A DNA stretch of 10,906 bases from NCBI RefSeq assembly GCF_001983105.1, contig NZ_MOMC01000014.1, positions 75,190 to 86,095 of the forward strand, read 5' to 3'. Below are positions 1 through 6,654 of the stretch, piece by piece. The position numbers and the translations under genes were made by a program. Each line of letters opens with the position of its first letter. Within the stretch, counting starts at the first letter, position 1. Under the pieces are notes generated by a model. The model made no database searches and was not told the origin of the DNA. It saw nothing but the letters and a program-made list of their open reading frames with translations. This DNA comes from Pseudofrankia asymbiotica (GTDB lineage Bacteria > Actinomycetota > Actinomycetes > Frankiales > Frankiaceae).

Positions 1-1
1 G

Positions 2-880
2 CGGCTGCGGGTTCTCGACGAGCAGGGCCTGGCGGGCTGTTTCCTCTTCCCGACCCTCGGGATGATCTACGAGCAGCCGCTGAGGCACGACCCGGTCGCG
101 GTCACGAAGACCTTCGGCGCGTTCAACCGGTGGCTCGCCGAGGACTGGACCTTCGCCTACCAGGGCCGGATCATCGCCGCGCCCTACCTCTCGCTCGCCG
201 ACGTCGACTGGGCCGTGGCGGAGCTGGAATGGGCGATCGGCCAGGGCGCCCGGATGGTCGTGATGCGCGCCGCCGCCCCGACGACCGTGACCGGCCAGCA
301 CAGCCCGTTCGACGAGATGTTCGCGCCCTTCTGGGCACGGCTCAACGAGAGCGGGCTGACGCTGGTGGTGCACGCCGGCGACAGCGGCGTCTCGACCGAC
401 GGCTACACCGGCGGCGGGCACAGCTTCAGCTTCTCGGGTGCCAGCCACGGGCCGACGATCGCGAGCTTCGCCATCGAGAAGGCGGTGCACGACTACCTGC
501 TCTCGATGCTGCTCGCGAACCATTTCGCGAGGTACCCGAACCTGCGGGTCGCCTCGGTCGAGAACGGCGCCGAGTTCCTCCCCGACCTGTTCCGCAGGGC
601 GCGCTCGCAGGCGAGGAAGCTGCCGGGCTGGTTCCAGGAGGACCCGGTCGAGATCTTCCGGCGGCACGTCTGGGTCAACCCGTTCTGGGAGGACGACCTG
701 GAGTCCGTCGTGCGGTGGATGGGTGCCGACCGCGTCGTCTTCGGCTCCGACTGGCCGCACATCGAGGCTCTCCCGCACCCCCTCGACTACCTCCCCGAGA
801 CCAAGCCCCTCTCCCCCGCCGACCGCCGCCTGGTCCTGCACGGCAACGCCCTCGACCTGGCGACGCCCCGCCCCGCCTAG
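2..880 (+). CDS. Amidohydrolase-2 family metal-dependent hydrolase or decarboxylase (5' truncated by the window)
   Basis: The frame is open from the first bases, and the residues before the first internal ATG at 62 read as family sequence (RLRVLDEQGLAGCF, then FPTLG), so the gene begins upstream of the window and this is the C-terminal 292 residues. The protein belongs to the amidohydrolase-2 group (PF04909, ACMSD-like TIM barrels), cytoplasmic enzymes that hydrolyse or decarboxylate carboxylated substrates using a bound metal. Visible landmarks are the strand-end histidine in VVHAGDSG (His codon at 370-372), the ENGAEFLPDLF strand near 560-590, and the metal/catalytic Asp in FGSDWPH near 740-760. 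These lie in the order expected for the family. The N-terminal HxH metal motif would be upstream and cannot be checked. The gene ends TAG at 878-880, 28 bp from the convergent GNAT gene. The substrate cannot be told from sequence; the family is common in actinobacterial catabolic clusters. Confidence 0.88.
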   Translation, partial: RLRVLDEQGLAGCFLFPTLGMIYEQPLRHDPVAVTKTFGAFNRWLAEDWTFAYQGRIIAAPYLSLADVDWAVAELEWAIGQGARMVVMRAAAPTTVTGQHSPFDEMFAPFWARLNESGLTLVVHAGDSGVSTDGYTGGGHSFSFSGASHGPTIASFAIEKAVHDYLLSMLLANHFARYPNLRVASVENGAEFLPDLFRRARSQARKLPGWFQEDPVEIFRRHVWVNPFWEDDLESVVRWMGADRVVFGSDWPHIEALPHPLDYLPETKPLSPADRRLVLHGNALDLATPRPA

Positions 881-908
881 CGCGGCCAGACGTTCCGCCA
901 TTCATTGC

Positions 909-1334
909 TCACAGCAGGCGCATCAGGCGGAAGGACTTGATGGCGAAGCCGTGGCGCAGGTAGAGGCGGTGGGCGTCGTAGCGGTGGGTGCCGGCGTCGA
1001 GGTGGACCTGGGCGCAGTACTGGGAGCGGGCCTCGCGCTCGAGCCAGGCGAGCAGGCGGGAGGCGTGGCCCTGGCCGCGGGAGGCCGGGACGGTCGACAG
1101 GTCGTCGACGACCAGGACGCGGCCGTGCGCCAGCATGTGCAGGACGCGGAAGCCCGCGGCGGCGACGACCTTGCCGGCCGTCGGCTCCCAGGAGCCGACC
1201 AGCCGGTAGCCCTGCGGGCGCTGCACCTCGTTGACGAGCCGGACGAAGCCGGCCGAGGTCAGGTGCGGGCGCAGCTGGCGCATGGCGTCGTATGCCTGCT
1301 CGGTCGCGTCCGCACCCAGTTCCTCGATCTTCAC
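909..1334 (-). CDS. GNAT-family N-acetyltransferase, 141 aa
   Basis: A single-domain GNAT fold, expected to move an acyl group from acyl-CoA to an amine. The acetyl-CoA pyrophosphate-binding loop (motif A) is clear: VDDLSTVPASRGQGHASRLL, with R86, G87, Q88, G89 and A91 giving the R/Q-x-x-G-x-G/A pattern. The C-terminal part (YDAHRLYLRHGFAIKSFRL) is the usual motif B region with the conserved Tyr and GF turn. The 141-residue length is normal for the family. The start is GTG at 1334; an ATG lies inside (MRQLRPHL) but would remove the first strand. No Shine-Dalgarno precedes the GTG, so the message may be leaderless or weakly translated. The gene lies 157 bp downstream of the amidotransferase gene on the same strand, with inverted repeats in the gap suggesting its own promoter. 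The substrate is unknown. An amino donor in the peptide pathway of its neighbours is possible (inference). Confidence 0.85.
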   Translation of the reverse strand: MKIEELGADATEQAYDAMRQLRPHLTSAGFVRLVNEVQRPQGYRLVGSWEPTAGKVVAAAGFRVLHMLAHGRVLVVDDLSTVPASRGQGHASRLLAWLEREARSQYCAQVHLDAGTHRYDAHRLYLRHGFAIKSFRLMRLL

Positions 1335-1386
1335 AGTTGGTATTTTGTCAGTTGCGGGACGTGATAACGGGCATCCGGTCCCACTG

Positions 1387-1414
1387 GACTGTCAACGACT
1401 GTTGCCAGACAGTC
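1387..1414. promoter_or_regulatory. Inverted repeat upstream of the GNAT gene (candidate operator)
   Basis: GACTGTC at 1387-1393 and its exact complement GACAGTC at 1408-1414 are separated by 14 bases. A further half-site, GACTGTT, sits in the spacer at 1397-1403. On the minus strand a TTGACA hexamer (1395-1390) overlaps the left arm and would suit a -35 box, but no convincing -10 lies 16-18 bp beyond it. This 157-bp gap between the amidotransferase and GNAT genes is therefore probably a regulatory region, with the repeats as a possible repressor or activator site. The repeats are seen directly; the operator role is inferred. Confidence 0.4.
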
Positions 1415-1491
1415 ACCCAGAGGCGCCCAAAGGGTGATGACCTGACCCAGGCGCGGCGGCGGGCAGTGCCGGCGCCGACGTGGCGGCCGCC

Positions 1492-3273
1492 TTAGATGCC
1501 GTGGGTCTGGAGCCACATCTCCAGGAGGGCGGCCTGCCAGAGGGCGTTGGCGCCGAGCCGGGTGCGGTTGTCGTTGGGGGCCGCGAGCATGGTCTTCACC
1601 CAGTCGGGGCGGAACAGGCCGCGGCGCTGGGCGGCCGGGTCGGACAGGGCGGACGTGACCCGTTCGAGGAACGGGCCGGACAGATGGCGGATCGCCGGCA
1701 CCGGGAAGTAGCCCTTCGGGCGGTCGATGACCTCGGCGGGCAGGATCGAGCGGCTGATGTCCTTGAGCACACCCTTGCCCCCGGCGGCGAGCTTGAGCTC
1801 CGGCGGGCAGGCCGCGGCGAGCTCGACCAGCTCGTGGTCGAGGAACGGCGTCCGCGCCTCCAGACCCGCGGCCATCGTCATGTTGTCGACCCGCTTCACC
1901 GGGTCGTCGACCAGCATGATCGTGGAGTCGATCCGCAGCGCGGCGTCGACGACGGTCTCGGCACCTGGGGCGGCGAAGTGTCCCCGCACGAAGGCGCGGC
2001 TGGCGTCCGTGTCCAGCGCGTGGCCCGGCGCGAGGATCGCGGCGATGTCGGCGTGCGAGCGGTCGGAGAACACCCCCAGGTAGGCGTCGACGGCCTCGTC
2101 GCGCGCGACGCCCGCCAGCGGCGGGTACCAGGAGTAGCCGGCGAACACCTCGTCGGCACCCTGGCCGGACTGCACCACGGTGACGTGCCGGCTGACCTCC
2201 TGGGAGAGCAGGTAGAACGCGACGCAGTCGTGGCTGACCATCGGCTCGCTCATCGCGTCGACGGCCGCGTCGACGGCCGGCAGCAGCGCCTCGCCGGGGA
2301 CCATGATCTGGTGGTGGTCGGTGCCGAAGTGCTTGGCCACGATGTCCGAGTAGTGGAACTCGTCGCCCGACTCGCCGCCGGCCGCCTCGAAGCCGACGCT
2401 GAAGGTCGCCAGGTCCGCCTGCCCGGCCTCGGCGAGCAGCGCGACGATCATGCTGGAGTCGAGCCCGCCGGACAGCAGCACGCCGACCGGGACGTCGGCG
2501 ACCATCCGGCGGCGCACGGCGGTGCGCAGCCGCTCGCCGATGGCGTCGCGCCATTCGGCCGGCGTCCAGCTGGCCTGCTCGGCCTGGCGGGTGAAGTCGG
2601 GCCGCCAGTAGACCTCGTCGGTGCTGGTCCCGTCGGGCTCGATGACCCGGATGGTCGCCTGCGGGAGCTTGCGCACGCCGGTGAGGATCGTGCGCGGCGG
2701 CGGCACGACGGCGTGGAACGACAGGTAGTGGTGCAGGGCGACGAGGTCGATGTCGGTGTCCACCCCGCCACCGGCGAGCAGCGCCGGCAGCGTCGAGGCG
2801 AACCGGATCCGGTGCGGGTCCGCGGTGACGTAGAGCGGCTTGATGCCGAGCCGGTCGCGGGCGAGCACCACCCGGCCGGAGTCACGCTCGTGCACGGCGA
2901 AGGCGAACATGCCCGCGAAGTGGTCGACGCAGCGGGTTCCCCAGCGGTGGTATGCCTTGAGCACGACCTCGGTGTCCGACGTCGAGAAGAACCGGTAGCC
3001 GGCGGCCGTCAGCTCGTCGCGCAGCTCGCGGTAGTTGTAGATGCAGCCGTTGAAGACGACGGTGAGGCCCAGTTCGGCGTCGTTCATCGGCTGGGCGCCG
3101 CGTTCGGAGAGGTCGATGATCTTCAACCGGCGGTGGCCGAGAGCGACCGGCCCCGCCGCATGGACCCCGACGCCGTCCGGGCCGCGCCGCTGCATCGCGG
3201 CGGTCATCCGCGCGACCGCCGCGACGTCGGCCGGCCGGCCGTCGAGTCGTAGTTCCCCGCTCAGCCCGCACAT
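1492..3273 (-). CDS. asnO: Asparagine-synthase-like glutamine amidotransferase, NAGGN amidotransferase type (593 aa)
   Basis: A two-domain glutamine-dependent amidotransferase. Residues 1-200 form the class II glutaminase: Cys2 becomes the N-terminal nucleophile after Met removal (MCGLSGE), with RRGPDG at 29-34, GHRRL at 46-50, FNGCIYNYREL at 74-84 and SDTE at 99-102. The C-terminal asparagine-synthase domain has the ATP pyrophosphatase loop SGGLDSS at 268-274, then VVQSGQGADEVFAGY and LEARTPFLDHELVE. The length and text resemble TIGR03104, the N-acetylglutaminylglutamine amidotransferases of the three-gene NAGGN osmoprotectant cassette, more than ordinary AsnB. The start at 3273 is chosen because Cys2 must be N-terminal and an AGGGAG lies about 8 bases upstream; the frame stays open 57 codons further but reads as non-protein. 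It lies 178 bp downstream of the ligase/ATP-grasp fusion on the same strand. It probably amidates a terminal carboxylate of a small peptide; the exact acceptor is not proven. Confidence 0.87.
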   Translation of the reverse strand: MCGLSGELRLDGRPADVAAVARMTAAMQRRGPDGVGVHAAGPVALGHRRLKIIDLSERGAQPMNDAELGLTVVFNGCIYNYRELRDELTAAGYRFFSTSDTEVVLKAYHRWGTRCVDHFAGMFAFAVHERDSGRVVLARDRLGIKPLYVTADPHRIRFASTLPALLAGGGVDTDIDLVALHHYLSFHAVVPPPRTILTGVRKLPQATIRVIEPDGTSTDEVYWRPDFTRQAEQASWTPAEWRDAIGERLRTAVRRRMVADVPVGVLLSGGLDSSMIVALLAEAGQADLATFSVGFEAAGGESGDEFHYSDIVAKHFGTDHHQIMVPGEALLPAVDAAVDAMSEPMVSHDCVAFYLLSQEVSRHVTVVQSGQGADEVFAGYSWYPPLAGVARDEAVDAYLGVFSDRSHADIAAILAPGHALDTDASRAFVRGHFAAPGAETVVDAALRIDSTIMLVDDPVKRVDNMTMAAGLEARTPFLDHELVELAAACPPELKLAAGGKGVLKDISRSILPAEVIDRPKGYFPVPAIRHLSGPFLERVTSALSDPAAQRRGLFRPDWVKTMLAAPNDNRTRLGANALWQAALLEMWLQTHGI

Positions 3274-3410
3274 GTCCGCTCCCTGGATCTCCCCGAACCG
3301 GCCTTCAAGGCGCATGCCGCGCCGTCTTGCGTACCCGTGCTCACGCCCGGAGGGACCGCCCTTCGGCCCGCCGACCGCCTCCCGTCGTTCATGACTGGTC
3401 ACCGGGCGGC

Positions 3411-3438
3411 GCGGGCGCCCGCACCCACGGGCGCCCGC
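3411..3438. terminator. GC-rich stem-loop between the fusion gene and asnO
   Basis: Arms GCGGGCGCCC (3411-3420) and GGGCGCCCGC (3429-3438) make a perfect 10-bp stem with an 8-base loop, starting 13 bp past the fusion gene's stop. The hairpin arises from a 16-bp unit, GGGCGCCC plus GCACCCAC, repeated twice in tandem at 3413-3444. There is no T-tract, as is usual for actinobacterial hairpin terminators. It could stop or attenuate transcription between the fusion gene and asnO, or act as a processing site. The rest of the 178-bp gap shows only the asnO ribosome-binding site. Confidence 0.4.
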
Positions 3439-3451
3439 ACCCACGCCGCCG

Positions 3452-6232
3452 TCAGGCGCGCAGGAGCCAGGTGTCCTTGCAGCCGCCGCCGCGTGAGGAG
3501 TTGACGACGAGGCTGCCGGCGGGGGCGACCCGGCTGAGCGCCGCCGGTGCCACCACGGTCTGCTCGCCCTCGTAGACGAAGGCCCGCAGGTCGACCGCGC
3601 GCGGCTCCAGCCGGCTCAGGCTCCCGTTGGTCCGGCCATCCACGGTCGCGGCCGCGGCGGTGCCGGGTGCCGGGTCATCGCCGTCCGGCGGATCGATGCC
3701 GGGCCAGGTCGGATGGGTGGACAGGGAGACGACCTCCTGCGCGATCCAGTGGCGCGGCTCGGCCAGCAGGCGCTCGCGGGCCGCCGTCAGCTCGTGCGGC
3801 TCGGCCGCCGGGCCGATCAGCACGCCGGCGCCGCCGTAGCCATCGGTCGGTTTGACGACCAGCTCGTCGAGGTGGCGCAGCACGTGGTCGAGCTGGTCGG
3901 GGTCGCCGCAGAGGTAGGTCTGGACGTCGTCGAGCAGGGGACGCTCGCCGAGGTAATAATTGATCATCCGCGGGACGTACGCATAGACGACCTTGTCGTC
4001 GGCTACGCCGTTGCCGGGGGCATTGGCGAGGGAAAGCGTGCTGGCGGCGATCGCGCTGATGAGCGCGGGACCCAGCGGCGCGCCATCCGCGCCGACGGCG
4101 GTGAACAGCTCGTCCTCGTCGATCCGGCGGTACAGCACGTCGACCCGCCGGCGCCTGCCCCCCGGCACCCGATGGCTGACGACGTCGTCCTCGACGAGGA
4201 GGTCCGCCGGCTGCACCAGCGGGACGCCCATGCGGTCCGCGAGGAAGGCGTGCTCGAAGTAGGCCGAGTCGTGCGGGCCGGAGGTGAGCACCGCGAGCGC
4301 CGGTTCTCCCAGCCCGTCCCTGCCGCCGGCGGCGGCCGGGGCCGCGGCCTGGAGCGCGGTGCGCAGCAGCGCCGGTACCCCTTCGAGGCCGAGGATGCCC
4401 GACGGCGAGGACAGCTCCGGCAGCGTCGCGCGGGTCAGCCGGCGCACCGCGACCGCGTAGCCGGCACCGGAGGGGACCCGCAGGTTGTCCTCGAGCACCA
4501 GCCACCGGCCGTCCTGGTCATGGACCAGGTCGATGCCGCTGACGGTCGCGCGGATCGTCCCCGCGGGGACGGCGTGACCCCAGTGGCGCAGGCCGGGCGA
4601 GTCGGTCACGATCCAGTCGGGGACGATCCCGTCGGCGATGGCGAACCGGTCCGAGTAGACGTCGCGGAGGAACGCCTCCAGCGCCCGCACGCGCTGCACG
4701 AGGCCGGCGCTGATCGTCGCCCAGTCCGCGGCGTCGACGATGCGCGGGACCAGGTCGAACGGCAGCGGGCGGCCCTCGGCCTCGCCGGCGACCCGGAACA
4801 CCATCCCCCGGGACTCCTGCTCGGCGACCAGGGCGGCGCAGCGCGCGGTGAGGACATCCGGGCCGAGCCGCTCCAGGGCCCGCAGCACCCCGCGGTACGG
4901 CGAGCGGACCGGGCCCCGGGCGTCGACCGCCTCGTCGACGCCGCCCGCGTGGAAGCCGGGATGGGCCAGGTAACCGGCGAGCAGCGTCGGCGCCACCCGC
5001 TCGGCGCGCGAGAGCGCCGTGGAGCCCTCGGCCGCCGCCGCGGCCTGGTCGGCGGCCGCGCCGCCGCCGGCGGGAACGCGGGCGGCGGCGGGGACACCGG
5101 CCCGAACGCCGTGCGCGGTGGTGACCGGTTCGGTCTGGCGGGTCCGCGCCAGCACGAGGTCCGCGACGTCGGTGAGCAGGCCGCGCCGGTGGAACGCGCG
5201 CCGGGCCGCGGCCGCCGCGCTGCCCCGGTCGACGGCCTGCTCCGCGAGACCGCCGACCAGCTCCCAGTCCCCCGCGGCCGTGAGCTGCGGGCGAATCTGC
5301 TGCAGCAGCCGCGCCAGCAGGTCCTCGGCCGGTACCGGGCCGGCGCTGACGCCCGACAGCTCGATCAGGTCGCCCTCCAGCCCGGAGCGGGCCGCGCGCC
5401 ACATGGCGGCGCGCAGCAGCTCGGGGCGGGGGGCGCTGAACGGGGCGCCGGTCTCGATCGCCTCGGTGGCATGGCTGACCAGGCCGCGGAACAGGCCGGC
5501 GACGAGCACCACGGTGTCGACGTCCGGGCAGGCGTCACAGACGCGCATCTCGAGCGTGGGCAGGTGGGCCGACGGGCGGACGTCGAAGTAGACCATGCCC
5601 GGGTCGCTGATCACGCCCGACTTCACCAGGTCCGCGACCAGGTGCTCGTACTCGGCGGCCGTCTGGAACGTCCCGGCGACGCCGGCGGTGGGCCAGCGTC
5701 CCCAGACCATGGTGCGCATGCTCGCGTAGCCGCTGTCGGCGCCCTGCCAGAACGGGGAGCTGGCCGAGACGGCGAGCAGCAGCGGCAGCCATGGGGCGAC
5801 GCGGGCGATCACCGCCATCGCCGTCTCCCGGTCGGGGACGTCGACGTGCACATGAGCGCCGCAGATCACCTGCTCGCGGGCGAGGATCTGGTACTCCTCG
5901 GTCATCTGCAGGTAGCGCGGGTCGCTGTTGATCTCCAGGATCGTCGGGTCCACGATCGGCACGGTGCCGGCCGCGGCAGGCCCGAGACCGAGCGGCTCGG
6001 CGGCGGCGACGAGGCGCTGGCGCAGGTCGACGAGGTCGGCGCGAAGCGCGGCCAGATCCCTCGTCGGAGCGCTGTTCGTCTCGACGACGGAGTTCAGCAA
6101 CTCCGGGGCGAAAGGACCAGCGGGTAGCTGTTCCAGGATCTCGCCGGCGCGGGGCACGAGCTGCCGGGTGGCCAGGTCGAGGATGTGGAACTCCTCCTCG
6201 ACGCCGACGGCTGGAATGGGCGCGCCGCTCAT
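3452..6232 (-). CDS. Carboxylate-amine ligase (GCS2/YbdK) fused to a circularly permuted type 2 ATP-grasp domain, 926 aa
   Basis: A bifunctional predicted peptide-bond-forming enzyme. Residues 1 to about 370 are a glutamate-cysteine-ligase-2/YbdK domain: GVEEEFHILD at 10-19 (acidic metal/ATP residues E12-E14), ICGAHVHVDVPD at 123-134, and RPSAHLPTLEMRVCD at 219-233. An Ala-rich linker spans about 378-408. From about 412 to the end is a circularly permuted ATP-grasp (PF14403, COG2308 type): RPLPFDLVPRIVD at 488-500, LEDNLRVPSGAGY at 580-592, then DDKVVYAYVPRMINYYLGE, VVKPTDGYGGAGV and the terminal GGGCKDTWLL. Start 6232 is set by GGGAG five bases upstream of the ATG and by the family-like text beginning there; the frame is open far upstream but reads as non-protein. 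Each half would join a carboxylate to an amine with ATP. The frequent genetic partners of this ATP-grasp type, alpha-E and transglutaminase-like genes, are absent from the window. The dyad-rich leader implies regulation. Confidence 0.9.
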   Translation of the reverse strand: MSGAPIPAVGVEEEFHILDLATRQLVPRAGEILEQLPAGPFAPELLNSVVETNSAPTRDLAALRADLVDLRQRLVAAAEPLGLGPAAAGTVPIVDPTILEINSDPRYLQMTEEYQILAREQVICGAHVHVDVPDRETAMAVIARVAPWLPLLLAVSASSPFWQGADSGYASMRTMVWGRWPTAGVAGTFQTAAEYEHLVADLVKSGVISDPGMVYFDVRPSAHLPTLEMRVCDACPDVDTVVLVAGLFRGLVSHATEAIETGAPFSAPRPELLRAAMWRAARSGLEGDLIELSGVSAGPVPAEDLLARLLQQIRPQLTAAGDWELVGGLAEQAVDRGSAAAAARRAFHRRGLLTDVADLVLARTRQTEPVTTAHGVRAGVPAAARVPAGGGAAADQAAAAAEGSTALSRAERVAPTLLAGYLAHPGFHAGGVDEAVDARGPVRSPYRGVLRALERLGPDVLTARCAALVAEQESRGMVFRVAGEAEGRPLPFDLVPRIVDAADWATISAGLVQRVRALEAFLRDVYSDRFAIADGIVPDWIVTDSPGLRHWGHAVPAGTIRATVSGIDLVHDQDGRWLVLEDNLRVPSGAGYAVAVRRLTRATLPELSSPSGILGLEGVPALLRTALQAAAPAAAGGRDGLGEPALAVLTSGPHDSAYFEHAFLADRMGVPLVQPADLLVEDDVVSHRVPGGRRRRVDVLYRRIDEDELFTAVGADGAPLGPALISAIAASTLSLANAPGNGVADDKVVYAYVPRMINYYLGERPLLDDVQTYLCGDPDQLDHVLRHLDELVVKPTDGYGGAGVLIGPAAEPHELTAARERLLAEPRHWIAQEVVSLSTHPTWPGIDPPDGDDPAPGTAAAATVDGRTNGSLSRLEPRAVDLRAFVYEGEQTVVAPAALSRVAPAGSLVVNSSRGGGCKDTWLLRA

Positions 6233-6253
6233 GTTCTCCCACGCTACGTCGGG

Positions 6254-6294
6254 GCCGTTACAACGGCATGTCCACTGATCGGGACCTTCCCGAT
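6254..6294. promoter_or_regulatory. Two tight inverted repeats in the leader of the ligase/ATP-grasp fusion gene
   Basis: GCCGTT-AC-AACGGC (6254-6267) and ATCGGGA-CCT-TCCCGAT (6278-6294) are both perfect. They lie 22-62 bp upstream of the fusion gene's ATG at 6232, in what would be its 5' untranslated leader. They could be protein operators or RNA hairpins; the second makes a 7-bp stem with a 3-base loop. No known riboswitch class was recognised. Confidence 0.4.
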
Positions 6295-6339
6295 GTTCCG
6301 GCCATGAAACGTACTTTCCAGGCGTCACAATCGGTGATA

Positions 6340-6369
6340 ATGCTAACAGTTTACTGTTTTGTCCGGTAA
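6340..6369 (-). promoter_or_regulatory. Candidate promoter with palindromic operator for the fusion gene
   Basis: This is the most AT-rich stretch of the divergent region. A perfect palindrome AACAGT-TT-ACTGTT occupies 6345-6358. On the minus strand a TAGCAT (6345-6340) fits a -10 box, with an 18-bp spacer to a weak -35 TTACCG (6369-6364). The palindrome would then fill the spacer, a typical place for a repressor. Transcription would start near 6333, giving a leader of about 100 nt. The palindrome is certain; the promoter call is inferred. Confidence 0.35.
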
Positions 6370-6519
6370 CTCGGCGGCGCGGACCGGCCCGCGGAGGTGA
6401 CGAGCGGGCCGGCCCGCGGGCCCGGTCAGGACCGCGGGCGCCCCGCGCCCCGATCACGCCGAGCGATAGCCAGCACGAACGGCGCCGGCTCCCAGTGCTC
6501 GCGGCGTAGGGTTGCGAGC

Positions 6520-6654
6520 ATGCCCGCGAATACCGGTCCGAATGCAGTGAAAATGGTTTCGGAAACCGAATCGGCGCGCATTTCGACGGGAGTCCGGGGA
6601 ATCGCCACGCGCACGGCCGGCCGACGCGTTCCCATGGGCTCCGCGCACCCGTGA
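6520..6654 (+). CDS. Possible 44-aa leader ORF overlapping the CDF start (tentative)
   Basis: The ATG at 6520 follows TAGGGT (6507-6512) by 7 bases, the spacing expected of a leaderless actinobacterial promoter. The frame ends TGA at 6652-6654, overlapping the exporter's GTG at 6651 as GTGA, the classic arrangement for translational coupling. The exporter start itself has no Shine-Dalgarno, which coupling would explain. The 44-residue product (beginning MPANTGPNAVK) has no recognised motif, membrane segment or metal-binding cluster. Third-position G/C is only moderate, and an opposing minus-strand frame over the same bases is about as plausible, so this may be chance. Confidence 0.2.
   Translation: MPANTGPNAVKMVSETESARISTGVRGIATRTAGRRVPMGSAHP

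Larger units (their letters stand above)
6233..6650. other. 418-bp divergent intergenic region
   Basis: It separates the minus-strand fusion gene from the plus-strand metal exporter. Besides the dyads near 6254-6358 it holds a GC-rich hairpin, CCGGCCCGC (6384-6392) with GCGGGCCGG (6404-6412), whose 11-base loop contains GGAGGTGA. Next comes a stretch of lower GC (about 6530-6600) with a small palindrome GGTTTC-G-GAAACC at 6553-6565. Two short opposing reading frames cover 6426-6654: a 44-codon plus-strand frame ending in a GTGA overlap with the exporter start, and a 69-codon minus-strand frame (6635-6426). Neither resembles a protein I recognise. Confidence 0.5.

Noticed and set aside
1482..1491. 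GGCGGCCGCC palindrome just after the asnO stop as a terminator
   Set aside because: A 10-bp self-complementary GC run without a loop is expected by chance at this base composition and makes a poor hairpin.
1480..3252. Long plus-strand open frame (590 codons) opposite the amidotransferase gene
   Set aside because: It is an antisense shadow of asnO; its translation is Val/Gly/Arg/Asp-rich without motifs, whereas the minus strand has all amidotransferase signatures.
3274..3444. 57-codon N-terminal extension of the amidotransferase
   Set aside because: The glutaminase nucleophile must be residue 2, and a good ribosome-binding site precedes the MCG start. The extension also runs through the hairpin repeat.
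3713..6127. Plus-strand open frame of 804 codons opposite the ligase/ATP-grasp fusion
   Set aside because: It is a shadow caused by high GC at third positions of the real minus-strand gene; no domain is recognisable.
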